In this document: one piece after another, positions 1 to 12,100 of the stretch | How positions within the stretch are numbered: position 1 is the stretch's first letter | Layout: every line of letters starts with the position of its first letter | Source: Annona cherimola | Taxonomy: Eukaryota > Streptophyta > Magnoliopsida > Magnoliales > Annonaceae | Direction of reading: 5' to 3' | NCBI GenBank assembly: GCA_030490835.1 | Contig: CM059972.1 | Span: 9,144,264 to 9,208,263, forward strand | DNA length: 64,000 nucleotides | The notes under the pieces: model-generated | Databases searched by the model: none | Told to the model about the DNA's origin: nothing | The model's input: the letters and a program-made list of their open reading frames with translations, nothing else | Translations under genes and position numbers: made by a program

Positions 1-164
1 GGTTGAAAGGATTAAAGTGTTTATGCTTATGTATTTCTTGTGTTTTGGTTCTGGGAGTAATCATTTTCTCTCATTTCTTTTTTATTCCTTTTTCTTTGTC
101 AAACTGTACTGAAAATCTGAATACTCATTTGAATTTTGCTGCAGATTTTTGTCTTTTTTCTCAG

Positions 165-3100
165 ATAAAATTAAAGTAGAAGATGCTGATGACATACATG
201 CTTCTTTGGCTTTAATGTATGGATATGCTGCAAGATATGCTCCATCAACAGTTATAGAAGTCAGAATTGATGCTCTTGTGGTATTTTTATGCTAGCTTTG
301 AAACCATTTCATCTACGTTGTGCTTTGAAAGGAAAACATTGTTCGTTCTGGTCAATAATGTTCTGCCATAGGATTTACTTTTCAAATTACCAGAAAATTG
401 GAATTGAACAGAAAAGAGTGGGTAGCAGATATGGGATGTTATGGGAATGGAAATGATTGGTCTATATGCATTCACAAAACAGATAAAGCTGTGTGTCGGA
501 GTTCAACCACTAGATGTGTGCCATGGTTTCTGTTTGCCTTGTACTTGATCATCATGGTCCTGCATAATTCATTCTTATGAATATCTCAATTTTTCCATTG
601 AAAATTATACATTTTCTTTGGTCTCATTCCGCAGTCCTTGTATCATCTTGCAACATATGCATTCTGAGTCTTCTTTATGTTTTCAGATTCTAGCAATTGA
701 GCAATGTTTTTTCTAATGTGTCCATTGTAGGGCATATGATGGTACAGCAGGATTCATGTCTTGATTAGTCGGGATAAATTCAGGCTTATAGATAAGATGG
801 CTTTAATTATTTTAAGTGGTGAAAGTTCTTAATTATAGAGTTCTGAGAAGGATACATGTGGCTAGGATGAATTAATCGTGTTCCATAAGGCTAACTAGAA
901 GAATGACAACCAAGTTATTTGTTGTTCTATCTGTAGCTTTTATTATTTCAGTGAATGACTAGACTAACAAATTACTGCATCTTAAGATTGAGCTGTTTAA
1001 ACCTGTAAGAATTTTACTGCCACATGTTGCACTGCCATCTGTATATAGGAATCTTTAAGGTATTATTTCTTATTTATTTCGGTTTTGTGTTGTGGCTCGG
1101 GGATCCCTAAGATTTCTCGTGTGGTTTATTTAGCCAATAGCCAATATTTTCTGCCAGATATGTTATCTGGTTTTTGCCTTCGTGAACAGGGAACAAACAT
1201 GCTTTCAAGGCTTCTTCATGTGCGCCATCCTACGGCTAAGCAGGCTGTAATTACTGCAATTGATTTATTAGGTGAGGATACGATTCAGCTACATTAATAT
1301 AAAATGAGAAATATTTTCCTTTATGTTGAGCTTTATTTATTTGGTGAGTCTACAGTTCAGAATTCAGATTTATCAACATAAAATGAAAAATGTCTCCCTT
1401 TGCATTGATCTTAATTTATTTGGGGAGGACATGGGTCAGATATATCTACCTAAAATGAAAAAGTTCTTTTCCCTTGTTGATCTTGCGTATTTAGGCCTCA
1501 TTTGGGTGTAAGCAAAAGTGTTGGAAATTTTGTGGCTAATTGTAGGGTTGCAACTAGGGGTGTTAATGGTCATGGTCAACCTATCAACCCGCTCGTTCAA
1601 CCCGTTTATAAATGGTTTGGGTTGGGAATTTTTTAATAAATGGATTATGATCCGCCAACCCATTCAACCATTTAATTAAATAAATAAGTTAGAGTTGAGA
1701 ATTTTTTAACCCATCAACCCATTTAGTAACCCGTTTAACTCATTTAATCTATTCAACCTATTTAACTCATTTAACCTATTAAAGTTATATATGATATATA
1801 AATGTAAATCCCTTGGTTGTTTTCCCCGCTAAGCCTTCCTCCTACCACTTAATTTTCATTTTTATACTTCCCTAATTCTATTTTCAAGTTACTACATTAT
1901 TTCCATTTCTCTTGCCTTAAAAACACTCTCTTGCCTCTTCCTATGAGATCATTGTTCGCTAGAGTCTAGGCTTTCAGGTCATTTGCTATGTAATCCGTTA
2001 AGAACCCGTCAATCCATTTATTAAATGGGTTACAAATGGGTTAGGGTTGATGTTTTTTAAGTGGGTTAATAATGGAGTAGGGTTGGGATATTTTAAATGA
2101 GTTAGGACTAGGATTAGGCTCCAACCCGTCCAATCCGATCCGTTAACACCCCAAGTTGCAACTGAGATAGACCATTATTGAGTATCATAAAATGAATAGA
2201 GTAGATTGCTATTTTTATATTAATAGGATAGGGTTGGTTTTAAGTATAAAAAAATTTAAAAAAAAAAACCTAGTTCAATTAGAATAGGATAAGTTCTAAG
2301 GTTTAGTTACCCAAGAACGATCCTAATTTTTGACATATATTAAATAGATGTTTTGTAAAATATATTGTGGATGTATTTGGCAATAAGTAAAAATTTTCAC
2401 CTAAAATTTTTCAATCTAAAATGTTTCACTCTACAACTACCATAGTTTTTAATTATTTTTTCACAATTTTCTATACAAACTATCCGATTTTGCAATCATT
2501 TCTATACGATTTCCTATACAACTAATCTATCTATTTTAACTTTATTCTCTTTACTCCCCATCATTACTCCTATCATATTATATCATTTTTTGTCAATTTA
2601 ATAACTTTTATACTAAAAAATTTTCATCCAAAAGTTTTATTACTTCCCAAACATCAATGCGGGCCTTAATGCGCCCAGGTGTATATGACTCATTTATTTT
2701 TATTTTTATTTTGAAATTTTTTCATAAAACTATTAATATAAGTATATTTAACACGTATTACTTTTTACCATTTTTGGAGTAAAATACTTTTTTGAATTAC
2801 TAAAAATTCCACTGATTTTTAAAAATCCGAAAAAAATATTTAAAAATCCTTAAAAGTGGTATAAAAAAAAATTTAATGGATGTATGTAGCCGAGGGCATT
2901 GAGTGGGTGCATACGACCAGAGCACTCCAATCACACCCTGTATATTTAAAAATTATAAAATTTATCTTTTATAAATATATAAACTTGTTCAATATTTCTA
3001 TTATTTAGTAAATATAATAGATATATTTTAAATTTATGTTATCATAATATTGATCATAGATTTTTAAGTGAGATTTATGGTAAATTACAATTTTTTAACA

Positions 3101-6100
3101 TAATATAAAGATCATTTTTAACAAAAAGATACCAGAGCCAACTTGGCCTTTAAAAAGATAAGGTGGGGTAGGCCTCAAACAAACTCAACCTAAAATAAGG
3201 TAATAATAGGGTTAACCCCAAACCGGTCCTTCCCGACCCACTTGCACTCCTGTTGGCAAAGTGACATGAGATGTGTTAGTTGATATAGGGGTGCAACTTG
3301 GGTAAGGTACCCACCCACCCGACCCGATCCTAATTTGGGTAGGGTAGGGTAGAAAATATTACCCATAGCCATGGGTAGGGTACAAATTATTACCCGCCTC
3401 CTCAAATAGGATACGGGTAGGGTAGATACGTTGGATACCCATAACCGACCCGCATAGGTACTCATATGGATAATTAATTAGGTGCATAATTATATATGTA
3501 TAATATATATTATATATTATATATTATGCTTTGTCTTTGACATCTTATGTGCACACATATTTTAACAAAATTCAAATTTAAATGAATTTTGTACCTTGTG
3601 AAGTATAAATTTAAATGAATTTATATATACACCATTGACTTCCGAAAGACTCTTATAAATACGCTTGTGACTTATAATTATAGTATATTATTAGTTTTAA
3701 TGATTGGGTCATGATGGTCTATACTTCATATTTCTATATAATAATATAAACAATAATATATATACTTATGATTTTAAAATGTAAATGAGTATTATTTTAC
3801 ATTATTTATAATAACATAGAAATTTTTAAAAAAATATTTTATTTGAGTATTAAAGGAACCGATTTGGAACCGAAACCGGAACCGACCCTATGGGTAATGG
3901 GTAGGGTAGGGTATACTAAGAACCGAACCGACAAATGGGTAGGGTAGGGTAGGTTTTTTATAAATAGGGTATGGGTAGGGTAGACCACTACCCGTACTGA
4001 ACCGGCCCGAGTTGCACCCCTAATTTGATAGCAAAAGTATTAAGTAGTATGTTTTTGCAGAACAAGATTTTGATACATTCTCCTGATACATTCTCCTACT
4101 GCACCAGAGAGATTTTTAGATAAATAATATATCATATAAATATATAAATATTGTTGCAATAAATATATTAAAATATACAATATATTATTATGTTATTATT
4201 AATAATTGTATATAATATAAATATGTTCTATACAAATTAGAATATTCGAAATTGTTTTATAAATATATAATATTAGTAGATATAAAAATGGGAGCACTAT
4301 ATATGATGTGCATATTTTGTAGAATATACAAATTATGTATGGGCTTTGCTTTTGTGTAACCAAGTTATGCTTTTCTTGTAACCCCATCTTTTTTTAGCAT
4401 TTGTAACACCATCTATTTTGACTCATCTAGATGATGATGTGAAATCTACTCTGCTTATCACACAGAATAATTTGTTTCTTTAGGTATCTGGGATTCATCA
4501 AAATCAAAGATACGCACAGTACTAATATAAAAATATGAGCAATGTATATGATGTGCATATTTTGTAGAATATATAAATTATGTATGAGCTTCGCTTTTAT
4601 GTAACCAAGTTATGCTTTCTTGTAACCCCATCTTTTTTTTAGCATTTGTAACACCATCTATTTTGACTCATCTAGATGATGATGTGAAATCTACTCTGCT
4701 TGTCACACAGAATAATTTGTTTATTTAGATAATCCAGGATTCATCCAAATCAAAGATACGCATGACCTCCATCCAAAAATGTGCAAAACGAATGTAATAA
4801 AATTGTCTGATTTATATATTGATTTACAGCTGTATTTTCAACATCTAAACCATCTAAAACAAATTTCCTCTATAGCGAATTAGTCTATAAAATATTGTTA
4901 CATTCTAATGCATCTGTAGATGGATCAAAGCATTTTTCAGTATTTACACCTGAAAATATTTTTTTAAGCGTGGCCGACCTACAGCTCTGATTAAGATTTC
5001 TTTGTATCTTATAATAAAAGAAATGACGTCAAACAAATGGTGCGTTTTTTTATTCTATCATCGAAAAGGGCCCCATGTATGATGTTAGACAAAAAATTTC
5101 AGTGTAACCTGGATCACATTAAACCGGGAACAATTATGTACTATGAAATATACAATTATGTAAAAAATATTTTATCAAAAATAAAAAATGTATTTTATAT
5201 GATATTTTTTTCAAAAATGATTCATGATTTACTAGCATACTGCCAAATATTCGTCCCATGTAATGAGCAATTCACTACCAAACTGCCAAATATTCCGCTC
5301 ATGTAATAAACAAATGACTTTGTAATATGGTAGCACTTTCGTGACTAGAAAACATCTAATCATCACCATCACCTAATGGTCCAAACAGAAGAATTTTTTT
5401 TTATTATTTTTTTTTTTTAACACTATCTTAAGAAAGGGGGAAAATGACAAGGAAAAGGAAAGGTGAAAAGAAGGATGGAGCCCACAATAGCCCATCCATT
5501 GGATCCATATGATGCAATAGTCCTTACCCCTTACTGTCACGTATAAATTTTGAGATTCTACTTATCATTATGATGCATAGTTATCTCATTAAGTGCTTAC
5601 ATTGGGTTTCCACACCACCGTTTTTTTTTATGTATCATTTTTTTTTCTTCTGGCTTCTGTGTGATATTCAGTTTTTTATTTTCTCATCCAATGCAATACA
5701 GGAAAGCGTAACTTAGATACACAGATTATGGTATTTTCCTGTCTAGAAAACACTAACAGTACATGGTGATACAGATCAATAAGCATGTATGGGTATGTAC
5801 AAATCTAACGTATTGACAGTGTCATTTTCCTCCCTAGGTGGCAATGCTAGTGACAACAGTGAATTTTAGCAGATGATATGATCATTGTTATTAAACTATC
5901 AATATCACTAACTCCCAAGTTTTTTTTCTGGTATCACCAAAATGTTGTGTTTTCATAGAATAACTATTTCTTGCAATGAGTGGCTAAACAATGTAAGTTA
6001 CTTTCCAGGTCGTGCTGTCATTAATGCTGCTGAAAATGGTGTGTCATTCCCACTAAAGAAAAGGGACCAATTGTTGGACTATATATTGACTTTGATGGGA

Positions 6101-9100
6101 AGAGATGAGAATGATGGCTTTGCTGATTCTAGTCTTGAACTTCTCCACACTCAAGTGAGTTTGTTGCTCACTATTAACCTTCCTTGGTATTTTTCATTGT
6201 ATATTCTCTCGTTATTGCCAACATTCTGATTTGGACACCCGGTTATGGATTGTAGACAATTGCTTTGAGTGCCTGTACTACTTTAGTGTCAGTTGAACCA
6301 AAGCTAACAATTGACACGAGGAATCATGTCATGAAGGTATTCTTAATTTGACCATGGCTTATCTAGCTGCATTCTAAATTTCACTGTACTTATTTTTCTT
6401 TTAATCTTCAATATTATGATACATAAGCATGAAAATGAGACAATGACCATTACAGGCTACCTTGGGCTTCTTTGCTTTGCCAAATGAACCATCAAACCTG
6501 GTTGATCCTCTTATAAGCAATCTCATTACCCTATTATGTGCAATTCTCGTCAAAAGGTATGTCAGATGCTTTCTTGCATGTTGTTTCGAGTTTTGTAGAC
6601 AAAATCTTTGTCACACATTTTTGTTACTCTTGTTACAAAGTACTTATTTTGTGTTGAATCTGTCTTTGTGACGTGTAGTATTACAGTTGAGATTCTTCTG
6701 GGTAATGAACAAGAAGCATGGTGACGTTAACAGTTAGAATGATTCTGTAAATAGCCATAGGAATCGAACAACATAGTACAACAGCTAAGAACACCTTCAT
6801 GATGCATAATTGTTTGAAACATGCATTTGGATGTCATTAGAAGACCTCCAGAAAAAGCAAAATCTGTTTCCCTTTCCGGTTAACTTCTGTTTCTTTAATA
6901 GATTTGCCAAAGTGAACATATCTTTTGCTGAGTGACAATATTAAAAAGAAACACTTTAAGAGGAGCCACAGCTAATCAGTTATTTAGATGTGTAAATGGA
7001 TTAATTCCTTATAGTACTCTTAGTTGGATCTATGAATTATTATTTCCTTATGGCCACTACACCAGACCACCCCTGATTATTTTGGGATGTACACTTTGGG
7101 TGATGGGCTAGACTGCTAGTAATTCCATATCAGTATTAGAACATAACCGATTATCTTTATTGGTAGTTGGAGTTGCTGGAATTCCTCATTGTGAATTTCT
7201 AAGACATTGAGGTTCTGTGTTGAACACTGTCGAAGTTTTATGTATCGATTTGCTAATCAATTCAATTGTCCAATCTCTCTCTCTGAAATATCACTTCCTT
7301 TGTAGAAAAGGCTTGCAATGTTCTTCTGACAAATATTGATAATACTTGTATTATTTATCACAACCCAAATATGGGCTGGTGTAGCTTGAGGCTTTGATAA
7401 CATTAATACAAAGATCTTAGGCATCTGTCTTATAAATCTTGCTCAACCCAGTGGAGAAGATGGTCGAAGTCAATCTGAACAGCTATTGCATATTCTGAGA
7501 CAAATTGATCAATATGTTTCATCATCCTCTGAACATCAAAGGAAGAGAGGTTGCCTTGCTGTCCACGAGCTTCTGCTCAGATTCCGAGCACGTTGTTCTA
7601 GTGGGTATTGTAGCCTTGGTTGCTCTGGAAGTTGTACACACAACAAACAATTTGAATGGGCACTTCAAAGGAATTCCAGCAAGCTACCTGGTAAATCCGC
7701 ATTTAAAACACTTGATTTCACATTTTTGCATCCGAAATTTCAAAATTCAAGTTTGTTTTCTTATCATGCTTCTCCCAGCAGCATTTGTGCTTCCAAGTCG
7801 TGAATCTCTTTGTCTAGGGGAAAGGATCATGCTCTACCTTCCACGTTGTGCTGATACAAGCTCTGAAGTACGAAAGGTTGCAGCACAGGTTTGTGGTTGT
7901 GGACAACTTGCATTTCATCCTATAAATCACTTCATCAATTCACAGTTGTTTCTGTAACATTGCAAAGATCACATACTAATAAAACGGTCTTAATATGTTC
8001 CATCATTATAGGTTCTTGATCAATTCTTCAGCATATCTTTATCACTTCCAAGACCAATAGGATCTTCTGATGGAGTAGATATGGAAATGTCATACGGCGC
8101 TTTGTGTTCTCTGGAAGATGTCATTGCTATTTTGAGAAGTGTGAGATTTTTGAAGACCAGTATCTGTCATATTTCTTTTGATTATTTTCATCCAATGTTG
8201 AAATTGTTTATTTAATTAATTTATCACGTATTTAAGAGTTCTTTTAAATTGCATTTATAGGACACTTCTATTGATCAGTCAGAGGTATTCAATAGGATTG
8301 TTTCATCTGTTTGCAGTTTGTTGACCAAAGATGAGGTAAGGCTTCATTTCATTTTATTTTTTCTCCCCATTCTTACTATGAGCTAAATTTTGAGCAGATG
8401 TCTCACTCCTCTCATTTAAATGTAGCTTGTACATACCATGCATGGATGTAATGCTGCAATCTGTGATAAAGTGAAGCAGTCGGCTCAAGGCGCTATTCAG
8501 GCTGTCACTGAATTCATTATTAGAAGAGGCAACGACCTGAATGATAATGATGTTTCAAGGTCCTGGCTGAGAAAGCAAATCATGGGTTTATGTTCGAGAA
8601 CTACTTTATTATCAAAGATCTTATGCCACTTTATTATCAAAGATCTTATGCCAACTCTTTATTTGTACACAGGACAACCCAATCTTTGCTTTCTGCAACT
8701 ACGTTAATTACTGACAAACATCTACGCCAAGAAATTCTTGGTGCTGTATCCTTAAGGTTTTGTGTTTATTCTGTTTCACAGGATTACCTTTATGATCAAT
8801 TAATCGTTTAAAGTGGCTGATACTCGAACATATTATGTTCGGGCACCAATCTAATGCAGGCAGTTGCACTGACATTGTACAATCTGTTGCTTTCACTGTT
8901 TTAAACAACTAAACCATTCATGTTATTCATCCATATGTATTTATGTATGATGCCAAAAATTACGTTGATTGGAAACATATATTGTAAAAAGCTAACATCA
9001 TTGGAGGGTGAATGTAAATTGTTAAATTTAGAAAACAAATATATAACGGGTGTGTTTTGAAGTAGAAGTTGTCAAATTGATAAAAAAAAATAATAATAAT

Positions 9101-12100
9101 GTGATATAATAGGGGTAATAATGAGGAGTAAAGAGAATAAAGTTAAAATAGATAGATTAGTTGTATACATAGTTGTGTAGAAATGATTGAAAAGCAAGAT
9201 AGTTTGTATAGGAAAATGTGAAAAATAATTAAAAAATAGAGTAGTTATGAAAAGTGAAAAGTTTTAGATTGAAAAGTTTTAGTTGACATTTTTTTCCTCA
9301 AACAAACACAACCAACATATAAAAGTTCCCATTCAATGTGATTTTTAGCATCATATATAAATACATATGAATGAATAACATAAATGGTCTAGATGTAAAA
9401 ATAAATTATTTTAGAATAGAAGAAGTGACATGTTGCATTAACATGTCACTGCAACAGATTACATTAGATTGGTATCATAATTGTTTTGGCAGCATTTTCT
9501 TAGCCTTATCAGCTATGTTGTCTCGCGGAGAATAGAAGTCCAAAAGTTGTTTTCAATGAGGTATTAGCTGCTGCAGGAAGGGATATAATGACCAAGGATA
9601 TTTCTAGATTGCGAGGTGGCTGGCCATTGCAGGATGCATTTTATGTGAGTTCTTTGTGAGCTTTTATTCTGAATCATTGCTACTAGTTGCATCCATTGGT
9701 GTGTTGCCAAAAATGGAGGTTTGGCAATCCGCCTTCAGTTCACACTATTGCATTTTTCCCTGGTTCTCTCCACAAGTTTGTTACTGTTGGTTATCTTTTG
9801 TTTACCTGGTGGTGCCATGGGATTCAGCTTTGTTTTGTTTTTAATAATAGGCTTTGTGCCCTTCAATTTCAGTTAATTTCTTTCCTTCTGCATCCAAGTA
9901 TTCATGAAATGGGTAATGAGGCTGAAAAATCTAGGTACTCGTAAACGTAACATTGGAAATGAGAAAAGGGGATTTTCATGTCTTTTCCTCGTTACCCAAT
10001 GGATAGTGGATGCCTATCTTTGTTAATGAGGCAAAAAAGCAAAACAGTTTTTCACCCTTTTCCCACAGAATTTTCCACTACCCAATTGATACTACAGCAC
10101 ATGTATCCACTCGCCAAATGCTCATTTTCAAAATCAAAGTAAAATACCAAACAAATTCGAAATTTCATGGGTAGATATAGGTGGGGCCTGCATATTTATA
10201 AAAAATTAAAAAAATAATTTTCTGGCTAGCTGCTGCATGGATGCCTGGGGCGCGGCCACATGGAATCAGTTCCCTTTTGTAATAAGCATGTCTATGTCTT
10301 TTTAATTCACTATAGTTCTATTCATTACCCACTGTCATATCACATTGCTCTCTTTCTTTTTCCACACTTGTCCATATTCCTTTTCATCCCACTTTTTTCC
10401 CTCATTCCTAAATGAACCTGTCACTAGCTGCAAAACCCCTGTCCAAGGCAATTGGAGATCCTACTTAAATAGCTAAACATTGTATTCAACTTGGGTCTAC
10501 CTTGTTTTTCCAGCAAGGACTTGCAGTATTTTAAGGAGATTTTCCTGTGTGATCTTGCACTATTCTTCTTTCTTTTTTTTTTTTCTGCTGACAAAGATTT
10601 TCTCTGCTTTCTTGTGGTGAGGATTTTCCCAGTACACCTCTTTCTTTTTGTTACTGGAGTATCCAATTTGTTTTTGCAGCACGCAGCAGTCGTTTTTATA
10701 TATTCACTAAATTTTCTCCTTTATGACCTTAATCCTTGATTTTTCCCTTTGCATAAATATTTGATCTTGTTTTTGCTGCTAGGCATTTTCCCAGCACACA
10801 GTACTCTCTGTTTTGTTTCTGGAGCATGTGATATCTGTGCTTAACCACACACCTGTAATCAAAGGTGATCCAGAAAAGGGGGAGAGTGGAAATAATTCTT
10901 TTGAAGTCCTTGTTGAGGAAGAAACCCTACAAGCTGCTGTTCTGGCTCTTAATGCTATATTCAGGTCTGAATCATTTGAAGTTAATTGTAAGCGACACAT
11001 AAAGGGCTGAGCCAATGCATAGACCTCTTGCACATTGCAGGCTTTGGAGAGGGGCATCCGTGTAGTCATGCACGCAGACTTTGGGTCTGTTTGGCCTTGC
11101 AGTAAAAATACTCTAGGGTTGCTCATTGAGCGGAAACTTTGATTCTGAGTTTCCCCTAACTGCACTTTCGATGGCTGGTATGACAAGAAATTTTAGCAGA
11201 AGCCAGAAGTGAGGCCAAACATTTCACTAAAAGTGGACGATGGCAGCTCTACTTCGATCCAAAAAGCATGGCCAAACAGGCTTTTTATGACCTCCAGTTG
11301 CAAAGACAGAAACTTTCACTGTTGGGCAAAGGCCTCCCCTCTTATGATATGATACATAGTTACCTCAATTATTTGGCCTCTCCAAACACATATATAACTT
11401 TACCTTATCACAGAGGTGGTGGTAAAACTGGGAAGAAAGCTGTTGAACAAAGCTATGCTGCTGTTCTGTCTGCACTGACACTTCAGTTGGGAAGTTCTCA
11501 TGGACTTGCTGGATCGGGTCGACAGGAACCTCTGTGGTATTTTGTTCCTGCGATCATCGCATTCTTTTATCTCATTATGTGTCATTTATATCATTTTGCT
11601 CTTAGTTGATCATTTGATCTTAATTCTGTGCAGGATTCTCTTACCAACATTTCAAGCATTCTGTGATTGTGTTGGGGATCTTGAAATGGGAAAGGTACAA
11701 TCCTCTTTAGGCATAACTTTGGAAAAATATGATAACTTCATCAGTTGTTTAATAAGATTAGGTAATTAAATTTTTCCTGTAGATTTTGGCAAGAGGTGGG
11801 GATCAGAATGAAAATGAGAAGTGGATCAATCTTATTGGAGACTTGGCAAGTTGCATCTCCATGAAGAGACCCAAGGAGGTAATACATATGTTTGATTTCT
11901 TGATCATATATTTTTAAAAAAAAAAAAAATTTGCAGTCAAACTAGCTATTCAAAAACAAAAGCATTAGATGCTAAATAAAATAAAGGCTATAAGGACCTA
12001 GAACAAAAATTTAGTAAGAGTGATTTTCCTTCTACACAATTTAAATTGTATCATCATATCAAAGTGCAATTATTACCCACTATTTTGATCATTTGAAGAA

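Noticed and set aside
1547..2162. GTTGCAAC as part of the terminal inverted repeat of hAT-a
   Set aside because: Because GTTGCAAC is self-complementary it looks inverted, but as 8 bp directly flanking TAGGGGTG ends it is better read as the hAT target duplication.
7505..7957. 150-codon frame across SWEETIE exons 6 and 7
   Set aside because: It is an out-of-frame read-through of the intron; the correct frames splice 7690 to 7779.
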